A stretch of DNA of 64,000 nucleotides from Elysia crispata (Eukaryota > Mollusca > Gastropoda > Plakobranchidae). The notes under the pieces are model-generated. The model saw only the letters and a list, made by a program, of their open reading frames with translations. It searched no databases and had not been told where the DNA came from. The DNA is taken from contig JAWDGP010001413.1 in assembly GCA_033675545.1 (NCBI GenBank), positions 1 to 64,000 on the forward strand, read 5' to 3'. Shown here in pieces: positions 32,601 to 44,600 of this stretch (the first letter of the stretch is position 1; each line of letters begins with the position of its first letter). The position numbers and the translations under genes are program-made.

Positions 32601-35600
32601 GGAGACACCTGGGAGTCATGACCTGGGTGTGGCCCGGCCCCCTTAGAGTGTCAGAGGTTCAGGGCCGAAACACTTGCCACAAGGGGGGTTTCTTCTCTGA
32701 AGACTCCCTGTTATCTAGCTCCCCAATGAGTTTCTACCTACACAAGAGAAAATAAATGTTTCTTTTGTCCTCAAAATAGAAGAAATACTATGGGGTTTCT
32801 AGATACAGTTAATTGTTTCTCAAGTGACAACATTTGCCTCAAAAATGTTTTGAAAATTTGTCTTCCATCTCGTTTTTTAAAATCAACTCCATTATCAATA
32901 TAATGTCCCCCTGCCATTTGAGAACATTTTTTATTCTATTATTGTTTTTGCTCTGCTTCTTTCAAACTTAAATATTCCTTTAAATACCGCATAGTTCATT
33001 TATGCAACAGGTATGACGTTTGAGGAAAGCTCCATACTTGGTAATTATACTGAAGTGAGAAGTTTGACAAAATTAAACAATTAATGTTGTATAAAAACTT
33101 TTCTATAATGCTATAAAAATTATATCATACAAAAAGTAAAATTCTGTAGATACATATATTGTACCTCTTTCTAAAAAAATTGCATGGCTCTTATGTTTTA
33201 AACAACAAATACTGATAAGTGTATATTACTGTTGAAAACTCTGAATTGAAGGTAGTAATCTTCACTTTTTAATAAAACTCACAAAAATTATGATTGAGAA
33301 TGGGATTAATACTTCTTAAGATTTGGAAACAGTGCAACATAAAACAGACAGAATTTTAGTTGTTACCATTTTCTCCCCCTAGCATGAGTCAGCATAACCA
33401 GTGCACCTGCATCTCATTACAGGTGCGTCTCAAGGCCATGATTTATGGCTGTAGGTGGGATTGGTGGTTACTCGGAATAAATCTCCTAAGTTTATCATAT
33501 GTCTCAGCTGTCCAAGCCTGGTGCTGGCTCTAAATTGCCTGTATTTGGGGAAATATATGCCAGGTGAAGCAGCTCCTGGTTTGAAGGGCATAAAAAGTAT
33601 GCTTCCAATACCTAAGATGGGACAATGTTCATTGTTCAATCATAAATATCATAGTCATATGTAATCTTCCAACAGCTGGCTTGCGATTTGAAGTATTCAA
33701 TTTGGATAGCAAAGAATTGGTCAACAAGGTGAAATTCCATGATATTGTTGTGCACTGGACATGGCTGACCCCTGATGTCATTGCTATGATCACTGATACT
33801 GCTGTCTATCACTGGAATGTTAACACTCAAAAAAGTAAGCGTCCATTTTTTATCTACCCTGATATCTTGGGTACATTTTAACCATAAGATAAGTTTCTGT
33901 TTATTTGACCATTTTGTCCGCATTATATTAAATATGCACTTTCTGGCTCAAGTAAGAAGGGTGATGGAGGATGAGGAAGTGGCATTATATTTTGTCTACT
34001 GGATATATATTACAATTTATATACATGTATGTATATTTATCCGTTAAAAATGTCAGAATAACAGAATGAAAAATGTTAGGGTGCTAATTTATGTAGATGA
34101 TATTATTGCTTTAGATCTCATTTTATCTCCCACTAGTCCCAGAGAGAATTTTAGTGTGAAAATATTATTTTACCAAGTAAGAAAAGAAATTTGAGAGGTA
34201 TAAAAGATTACTATTATGCATAAAAATTGTATATAAATCTCATTGATTGATATTAGCAAGTATGAGTCAAGGCTGTATTTCTTTTTTTACCCTTTTTCAC
34301 ATGATCCTATGGCAAATTAATGCAATATTTTAGATTGTTATTTTTTCTTCATTGCTTTTTGAAAAATCATATTTGCAGGTAGCCTTCCCCCTCAACAAGT
34401 ATTTGTGCGGCACCACAGGTTAGCTTTCACTGAGATTGTCAGCTACAAAGCTGACTCAACGCTGAACTGGCTTGCTTTAACAGGCCTCACACCAGAGGTT
34501 AGCAATAAAAAAAATATGTGCACATAACTTAATGAATCTACAACACATTGACACTCACCCTTTTTTATATAGTTCACGGCGTACCAAAATCGGCTCTCAG
34601 CGATACTTTAGTTTAGGCCTGCTTGCCTGCATATCTCCTTACCAAGGACCGTCTTCAGTGAATCAATCACTGTCAGATACGCTCTGCTGACGCTGCTAGG
34701 CAGGGTAAACCAGTGCGCCCGATATTTTGCGCACTGCACTTTGATGCGTAATAAAGTTTGTCTTTGTTTAACAAGCTATGGTCAAATTTGTTAACGAGCT
34801 AGACTGGTTTCCTCTTGACTTTCGATTTATAAACTCAGTCTTGTGACTTTTGTGAAATTCCCGTGTTTTTATCTTTAAAAGGTTTTATTTTAGAGCTTCG
34901 TTTTGCTCACTTAGTTTGTTAATTAAGTTTTATAAATTTACTTCCATTGTGTCAACTTAATTAGACAATTACAGACAAACGGCTCCACAGAAATCATTTT
35001 TTCTTCTTCAACGGTTTTCTAATATCATTTCTCTTTCTGATTTAACAGGTTTCTTATCCTCAGCAACAATAGAGAATTTTTAAATAATTTTTTTTACACC
35101 ATTATGGAACATACTCAAGATCGGCTCTACCTTTATACTTCTATTGTGTTCACTTAATAAGACAATTACTGGCAAACGGCTCCATAGAAATCATTTTTTC
35201 TTCTTCAACTGTTTTCAAATATCATTTCTCTTTCTGATTTAACAGGTTTCTTATCCTCAGCAACAATAGAGAATTTTTAAGTAATTTTTGTTTACACCAT
35301 TATGGAACACACTCAAGATCGGCTCTACCGTTATACTTCTATTGTGTTCACTTAATTAGACAATTACTGGCAAACGGCCCCATACAAATCATTTTTTCTT
35401 CTTCAACGGTTTTCCAATATTATTTCTCTTTTTGATTTAACAGGTTTCTTATCCTCAGCAACAATAGAGAATTTTTAAATAATTTTTTTACACCATTATG
35501 GAACATACTCAAGATCGGCTCTACCATTATACTTCTATTGTGTTCACTTAATTAGACAATTACTGACAAACGGCCCCATACAAATCATTTTTTCATCTTC

Positions 35601-38600
35601 AACGGTTTTCAAATATCATTTCTCTTTCTGATTTAACAAGTTTCATATCCTCAGCAATGATAAAGAGTTTTTGAATAATTTTTTTAAACCATTATGGAAT
35701 TTATTCAAGATCGTCAATATCAATATAATTATGCGAATGAAATGTGCCGCACATGTGGCCAACTGACTTTGAATAGGAAGGGGAAAAAACAATATTAAAT
35801 GAAAAAGTCGTTCTCTGGCGTGGACCTTAGTAATGACATTCGCATGGTGTTTGGAATCGATCCGAAATCAATGATCTTCTTCGCAATATGTTGCCATATA
35901 ATGTAAGGCAAACATATCAGAGTGTAAAAAGAAGAGGTGTGGCAACTATAAAGTGTCTAGGACTAGATCTATATTTATGACACAGACAACTTGAGATTTA
36001 ATGGTGTGACTTCGACAAACAAAATGTCTTATTAACTCATCTTTGTGATATTGTCTCTCTAGCCTAGTTAATTAAGGCACGGGAGTTTACAAAACAGGCA
36101 CGAGCTCTCAAACTTTGAGAGACTCACCGAGAGAGAACTCACTGAAAATAAAACCCACCCAGACATTTATACCACTAGCCACTTTTTTAATTTTTAAAGA
36201 TTGATACCGCAACACTACACTACTTACACCTGCAGACACAATTGAAACGATGACAGATAGCCATATAGATAACGAAATTAGCGTAAAACTAGTAGGTACC
36301 AGCAGGCCCAGTGATAGCATAGAGACAGATAGAGAAGATTCCCACCAGTTATATCAGCATGAAAATAGAGACCACAGAGACACTTCCCCCACTAGAGACA
36401 ATTAAGAAAACGAACACGTTAGATGCATCACTAGTAGACACACAGACAGTGGAAGTAACGATCGACAGAGGTACAAACATAGAATATAAATCTAGAAACT
36501 TACCACAAAACATGATTTATCAGCGCAACAGTCATAGACATGACTTCTAACAAGCAACAAACGCTCACCATTCCAACTACCCCCATAGCTTCATCAACAC
36601 CTATCAAACCCTCTGGTCAGCCACAAGAGATAATTCAAAAACACCAATGATAAAATGTGTTTTATTATTCGCCATTGTTCCTTGTTTGGATATTTCAACT
36701 CGATAGAGTAACATACGCTGTAGTAATAATTAAAGGGAATTATGTTTGGATCAAACTCACAGACACAATTTTTGTGCTGAGGATATGATTTTTTCGTGAA
36801 TGTTTAGAAAAATATTTGTCTTATTGACAGTAACATTTTTTTCAACTTCTGTGGAGCCTATTGTCCGCTAGCGGTCATTTAATCATGTTAATTAGCTCAG
36901 TAATCAGGTCATTTTTCCGACTTTTTAAATGACTGATATAAAAGCTTCTATCAAAGCTATTTTTATAAAAATTTTTTAATGACAACTTTTTTTACTATTT
37001 TTTTATTTAGTGAAAGATTAAATGAAAAGATAATTAAATGAAGCTTGCAGATCGTATTAAAATGAACTATTATGACAAAAGACTGGTGCATGCCAGCAGT
37101 GTGGCCGACCTTGACCTCACATTGGGTGGATAACCCCAACCCTGTGACCTATTTATCGCTTGACTGAGGCCAGTGTGGCAAAACTAAAGTATCACTAAAG
37201 TGACGCCGTGAGTTATGTCTGTAGTAGAAGATATTGAAAAACTAAGAGTTTTCTTCATCATAAAACAAAAAAGTTCTTAATTCATCTGAATAACAAAAAA
37301 AAAAAAAAAATACAAAAAGTACAGTTTGTCATTGTGTAAGCTTTTCCATTATTGCAACATGAAGAGGAAAAGAAGCAACCCTATAATAAAGTCACCTGAA
37401 AAAGGCATCATTTGCAGTCTTGTAATATGACAAAAAAAATCTTCAAAAAATCAGCGAGTTGCTCTAAGCCCACATGATTTCAAAATGATACATGTACATT
37501 TTTCTTCATAATATTTTCATTCTGTTTATATTTGTGTGTTTGACAGGAGAACAGAATTTCTGGAGTGACTCAACTCTACAACAAAGATGAAGACTTGACG
37601 CAGTGCATCAATGCCCATGCTTGTTGCTTCTCTTCCTATCACTTTCCTGGTAACCCTTGGCCTTCCACAGTCTTCTGTGTGAGTTCTAGAGAAGTGCAAG
37701 ATCATGGAAAGGTAAGTTCAAAATTAGGATAAGAAATGCCCTAAAAATTTTTTTTGAGGGGTAAAATCTTTACAAGCAATTTCTTTTACTAGCTTGTGAA
37801 AAATCCCCTCATTTTTTACATCAGATGTAAAGAAATGGAATTGCATACTGTTAAGATTTAAAAGAAATAACATTAAAAAATAGGGAAATTATTAGTAATG
37901 GTTAAGAATATGAATTTACTTGACACCTGCTAATGCTAGTCATAATGAAAAGCATAATGATAATGATGGTGATAGAGATATCATAAAATTAATTGTGGCC
38001 TGGATAAAGAGGATTTAAAAGAGAGGTTGAAACAATCACATTTGAAATGAAAGACCAGCCAACCAAGACCATAGTACAAAACATGATATATCATAATGTT
38101 CTCAAACATAAAAAATATATAGTTTTGCAAAGTTTCAAGTTTCCTGCCTGTGTAATTTCTGAAAAAAGCAGAGAGGGTATAAAAAATAATGTTCAGCTCA
38201 TTAATTGTCATTATAGAGAAGTCAAGTTGAGTAAGATTAAAAACTATGTTGCTTATTTGTTTGAGCAGTCAAGAGCTGATGGAAACTTACCCTGATGGAG
38301 AAGGCTAGTGAGTTGATCAGAGAATTTGAACATCAGTTTTGTGCCAGTTTCCATGCCATTGATGGCTTGGTTGATTTATGTTTTGGCATGATCCCATCAT
38401 CAAGGCTATACTTGGGGAAGTGGAATTTGTTGATGTGAACACACATACTACATGAAAGAGCTCTGCATTAATTGTTCCTAATTGTAACAATTTTTTGTTC
38501 GAGCAAAGGGAAATTTTTTTACTGTGTTGTGTAATTTCATGTTCTCTTCACAGACAAATTTATAATAATTGAAATTAGAAAAGTAGAATAAAAGAATTAA

Positions 38601-41600
38601 CATGTTTGTGTTTGTAATTAAAAGCACTTCCTTTATGATGAGCTTTTGATATCTCTTTAACACAATCACTGAAACAATATAAAGTCAAAGGTAATTAAAA
38701 AAAATAATTAAGTAATGTGACTTAGTGCTGGGGCTATCGGCATGGATCGGTACCCTACCCGCGGCATGCAGCGACACCCACGGCACATCAGTAGATGCAC
38801 GGTACGCGGTACTGGGCCATGGGATCCGTGCTAGCTTCTCATTGTCACATGCGTACCATCGATTTTGAACTGATTCTGTGCAGACAAGTAGGCGACATAT
38901 TTTTGTTTGGGATAGAACTCTCCGGCTTTCCCGCCATACATCAGTCAACAGTCGGCACGATCTCTGACTGTGTGTATTTGTGTGTGTGTGCGTGGGGGGG
39001 AGGGTGTCAGCGCTGCGCAAGGGAAATTTAGGGGAGGTGGAATGATAATAAAAATGATTTAAAAAAAAACAACAAAAAAAAACAAAAAACAGGCACTCTT
39101 TACAGTAAAAGACGGCAATCTCTGAGAGATTTGTTTTAGGCCTATCGTGTCAATGCATACTATACAGTATACACTACACGGGTCTCTTCATTCTTCTCTG
39201 CTCTGATTAGAATCATCCTCTCCTTTTTTTGCTTTGTCTTCATGTTATTACACTGCTGTTTTTAATGACTTATTGCGCTTTAAAATAACGAGTATATACT
39301 TTTCCATGAAATTTAGTTCTGCTTACTAAACAATCATTTTCCTTTTGTTGCATTTTCGTTAAATGAGCTAAATCTGATTGCTGCTGGTCTTTATTTGTTG
39401 TTTGAATCATTATACTTAGGCCTAATAAATTTCAGTTGCAACAGCACGCTCAGCTTATAATTTTTTTATTATCGCCATTTAATAAAAAAAAATATAAAAA
39501 TAACAGATTCATATTTAGATTTTCCTTTTCCTTTTTTTTTTTTTTTTTGGGGGGGGGGGGATATAATCTTTAGTTTTTGTATCATGTTACGTTTAATGTG
39601 AAAGTCAAACTATAAATGAGTGTATATTAAAGAACAGAAGCTTGTCATAAATCATGCAATCATAGCTTATCATCTTAGTCTTCTGTCCTTTTAATATTAA
39701 TTGAATGATAATGCATGCCTATATACAGATACGTTAATTATGTCCAGACAAACTGAGATAATAAAAAGTCAATGAGAAGCAAAAAGAAACGGAAAAAAAA
39801 AAGAATATGACAAAATAGAATAAAACAAAACAACGAATAAAAAATAATCTTGACTGACGACTGGGCGCCTCGTGTTGGCGCTCCGCATTGACGCACCCAA
39901 CCCCGCTCATTGAGCCACTGGCCAGATTTTTTTTTCCCCTAAGGAATTATTTTTTACACAATGCAACCGAGGTCTAATCTATTTATATTTAGATATGACC
40001 GACGCTATGCCAAAAGATGTGTGTGATACTGTAGACTATGGACATGCGCATATGGGTATGTCTGTGTGTATGCGTTTACAAAGGCGCCGGAAAGTGTTAG
40101 GGGTGTGCCATTTCAGCTGCGACTCGATGACTCGAGAGCCTTCACCTGCATTCAGTGCCGAGTCCCTAGATTTAACTTTAGGCTCGCTGATCGGGGTGTG
40201 CCGTGCCTGCCACGGATCGGGGTGTGCCGTGCCTACCACGGATCGGGATGTGCCGTGCCTGCCACGGATCGGGGTGTGCCGTGCCTACCACGGATCGGGA
40301 TGTGCCGTGCCCGCGGTACCCTTCACCTCGGGTCCCAATACTCGACGGATAGTAAAAAATCGGGTAGACCCCAGCACTAATGTGACTATAGTGAGATTCA
40401 TCAGGCAATAACATTAATAGTCAAAGAAAGGAGGAAGAAATTTTGTCTCCAAACAATCCAGTGATGAGACCATCTTCTTTAAAACATGATATAACTTGAA
40501 AATTTATTTTAAAAAAAGATTTTTGAGGATCACTCACGGTGAGTAAATTTTCTTTTTATTTACACTATATATCTAGATTTGAAACTATTCCAAAGATAAC
40601 TGTTCATCATCATTGTTCCCAATCTCTTGGTTACTGAACTTAATGACCTGTTATGCAGTCAACAACAGAAGCCATCTAGATCTGCAAAATTTAATGTCCT
40701 ATCATGATATGCTTGTTAACAAAAATCCTTTGCTTTGACTCCATTAAAACAGGGTCAGAGTAACAGCTTATGAAACCTTGTCTCGCAAGATAAGAAGATC
40801 TTGAAATTTCAAATAATCTTTCAATTCTAAAAAAAAAAGTTTCTGAAATACACTCACTCTTGTGAATTGATTGGAGTAGCTTTTTGATGATATGAAGTTC
40901 AGTGCATTAATAAAATCTTACAATCCCTCTGATATTCTTTATTTTGAGGAGACAAAAATTAAAAAAAAAATGTCTTTGAGGCAAATTGGAGCACACTTTA
41001 TTGGTAATAAAGATGCAGAAGCATGTTACAGCCAGTGAAAATTAGAAAGAAAAGCTGCCACCGATTGTTATCTGCAAGACAGCAAAGCTACTGCATTTGG
41101 ACTATACTGCTAAAGATCAAACTTGAATAATTAGCAATTTGTTTTTCTCCTGGCAACTGCAAAAGTTGGACCAAATTTGACATTTCATTGCCTTGATGGT
41201 ATAAAACTGCCCAGTCCTCCCAAACATTGACACTTGAAATTTGATAAACTTATGTTTTTGCACGTAAATACTTCAAGTCAACAGTAAGAGCAACAGGGAG
41301 ACTTTATCCAAGGTTGCTTTACAACAAGACAGTAATATTGACTCTGTTTTAAGAGTGGTCCAAGTGAAAATCATGCTGGAGGCTTTTCTTACTGCAGATG
41401 AATATGTAATTATGTCACCACTTTGTAGAAGACCAGCGTTCACCTATGGCTGCTGAACTCGGAGAGGAGGAGTCAGATTAAAGTAGGAGACTCCCTACAC
41501 TACCTCATTAGAAGTCATATCAGCAATTTGAAGGAATTCGTTGATCAAAATGTCACAGAAGACATGTGTGATGCAATATGGTATTTTCAATTTCAATTTT

Positions 41601-44600
41601 AGGACCAAGCAGACCAAATGTCCGAATTGATAATCCTCTTTGAGGTAACAAACATCAAAACTTTTCAGGGCTAAAAATTAAAGCAAAAACAAGGGAATGT
41701 TGGGGTGGGGAATTGGTGAAAGGCTCAATTAGCAAAAAAAAAAAAAAAATAGAGGAGAACTCCATTTTTTGACGATAGTTCAAGCAGAAAAAGTGACTAG
41801 ATTGCATGTTCCAACTTTGGGAGTATAGTTATGCCCTTTTTATAATCCAAATCCATTTAAATGGAAGATATTACATAGTCCAAAACAATTCAGTATGTGA
41901 GGTTTCCACTACACATGGAATGTTTTGGAAAAACCAAATGCATGTATTTTTCAATTTCAATTATTTTCATTCAAATTCTGGACTCAAACAATTTCAATGT
42001 TCATATCGTAACATTCATCTCTCTAATTAAAAGAACAACAACCATGTATCATTATCATATGAAAACTTAAGTTTATACTGTAATGCCTTATGTTTCTTCT
42101 AGAGCCAACATAATACTTGCTATTACATTTTCGCCCTTTATGCTCAACTTTGTTTTACAGGTAATGAAAGCAAAGAATAACAGAAACAAAAAAAAACCCT
42201 CTCCTTTGCGTCTTAATATTATATACGTGTCTTATTGAATATTTACTTTATAAGATTTAGATATATCAGGCAAACTCCATGTAGGGAATAAGTAAAAGCC
42301 AATAAAAGCTTGCCTTTAATTTGTACCGTCACTCAAGGGACATCTCAAATCATTTGGAAAATGTCTCTAGTTGCTTGAGTATTTTGATTTGAAGTATGAA
42401 ACATGTTTCTATTCCTCAGCAACTCATTCTTCGTGTTTATGAATGAATGTGTACAACAAAATAAGGATATTAAAATCTTTATAAGTTTTATAGAAGCCAA
42501 TTTTTTACTTGGCAAAATCAACTATGTGTAGGTGTAGGGCCTTGTATTTTTATATGCCACTTTTGTATCTTGTGTAAATATGCCATTTTTTTTTTAAATT
42601 AATTTGCTGTTGCAGATTTTTGTGTTATCAGAAATAAATAGGCTAAAATGCTTTGGACCCATGAATGGCACAGGAGGGATCTTAGAATTTTTCCCTCTTC
42701 CTTACAACTGAGTCTAAAGAATTGTCAATTTTTTTGAGAATCATACAAATTACAAATAGCAGTAAAAATAGGCAGAATATTGATGGAAGGAATCATCAGA
42801 GACGTAAATAAATGAGTGTATTCAGATTTTTATAACTACTCTATAAAAGCCTCTGTACAAAAATATAAGTAGTTAGAATGAATTTTAGCATGATTAAGGA
42901 AAATGACAATTCTTTTCATCTTTTTTATATGATTAAAAAAAAATATAGTCACTATTTTGGAGGCAAGATAAAATGTTTTTGTAAATTTCTCTGTACAGGT
43001 TCATGTCATTGAGTTGGGTCCATACAAGACTGGGAATTACGCGCTTAGGAATAGCTATGATCATCTTCACTTTTTGGATGACCTCGAGAGATACGATTTC
43101 CCCATAGCAGTAGAGGTAATTTTACAAAGATCTTGTCACATGCTTGAACCCATGATAGCTCATGTATGTCAGATGTAGTGACTGCCTCTAGTGGCCAATT
43201 ATCAGTGGCTGTTTGTTTAGAGATGAGTAGATTTCATGAAGTCCATTGATATTTTTAACACAGGATTGTTTTTTTTTTTTGTGTTCAGATATGTAGCTTG
43301 CTTTTTAAACCTGCATTCAAGGAATTAAAGTTAAGTCTAAAAGTTTGAGAGTGAAATCAATAAAAAGAGATGCATGTGGGAAAAACGTCTTGAAATTAAA
43401 GGATAATGAAAAAAATCTTTTATTTTTTTTGTGGCTTTGAATTAAATAGGCTTATTTAGGCACATTTAAGTCAAAAGTTGAGATTTGTTTTTTTTTTTGT
43501 TTTTTTTTTCAAAATTCAAATTGCAACTTATCCACAAACTTGAAATATGAATATGTCAACATGAGACACAGAGCAGAAACACAAATTTGCCTCAGGAGTG
43601 TGTGAAAAAAATTAACAGGTTCAATTTATGTGTGTCAAGTAGGGTCTGTTGAAGGACTGATGCAAAATTCCACCTTCCAGTGCCAAATTGACATGACATA
43701 TTCCTCCAACATATATAACTTGTATTATGAAGTAAAATAAAAAGTTGGTGTGAATAAATAAAAAATCTAATTTTCTATTTACAACACTATGAACTTGTCT
43801 GGAGTTTCATATTTAAAGCTCCTATTCTTTATTTCACATTTCATGTTTCAAAGTGTGAACTATGTGAGGCTGACCTAAGGTGTAGACACCTACCAGAAAA
43901 ACGTTTTATACCATCTATTGGTTCAAATATTTCAATACTAATTTAAAATGCAAACACAAAAATGATTGTTAGACTAACTCCCTTTGTTGAACAGCACTCT
44001 AAGAAAGAGAGAAGAAATCTATTTAACTATTGAAATTGCTAAAATTGTGTAACTCGGCCTAATAAGCAAAATAATGAGAATTTTCCTTTGAGAGTTAATA
44101 TAGTAGATTGTCAAGCTTCTGCATGGTTCGTATAAACTGAATTTGAATTTAAATAAAAGTAGCTCCAAACTGCAACTCGACTGAAATATGATTCTGAAAT
44201 TGAATAACATGAGATAAATTGTAAAAGACCAAAATTTACTGTAATTGTATACCAAATAGTACAAAGATATAAAAACAAAGTATTTTAAAAAAGTGCAGAT
44301 TAAAATGATATTTTACCATAATCTCTACACATTTTCATAATTCTATAATCTAATTTACTTTCCATATTTATTTTACTAAATCAGATCTCTGTGGATTATG
44401 GCCTTCTATTTGTTGTTACAAAATATGGTTACCTTTACATCTGTGATATGGAGACAGCAATGTGCTTATGCTGCACACGTGTTGCTGTGGATGTGACCTT
44501 TTCTGCCGTTCTCAACACCAACACACAGGGTTTGCTTGCTATTACACGCGGGGGACAGGTTGGTACCTTAATGTCTCTTTTTTTGTTCATCCAGTCCATC

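Noticed and set aside
34940-35715. CRISPR-like spaced repeats
   Set aside because: Units are contiguous 196-bp tandem copies without unique spacers, in an animal genome.
38047-38295. 82-codon plus-strand frame in clathrin-like intron 6
   Set aside because: No domain recognised and not joined in phase to the flanking exons.
39995-40411. 138-codon plus-strand frame with repeated Cys/Arg/Pro units
   Set aside because: Created by the 26-bp tandem repeat of the hAT element and crosses its right end; no known domain.
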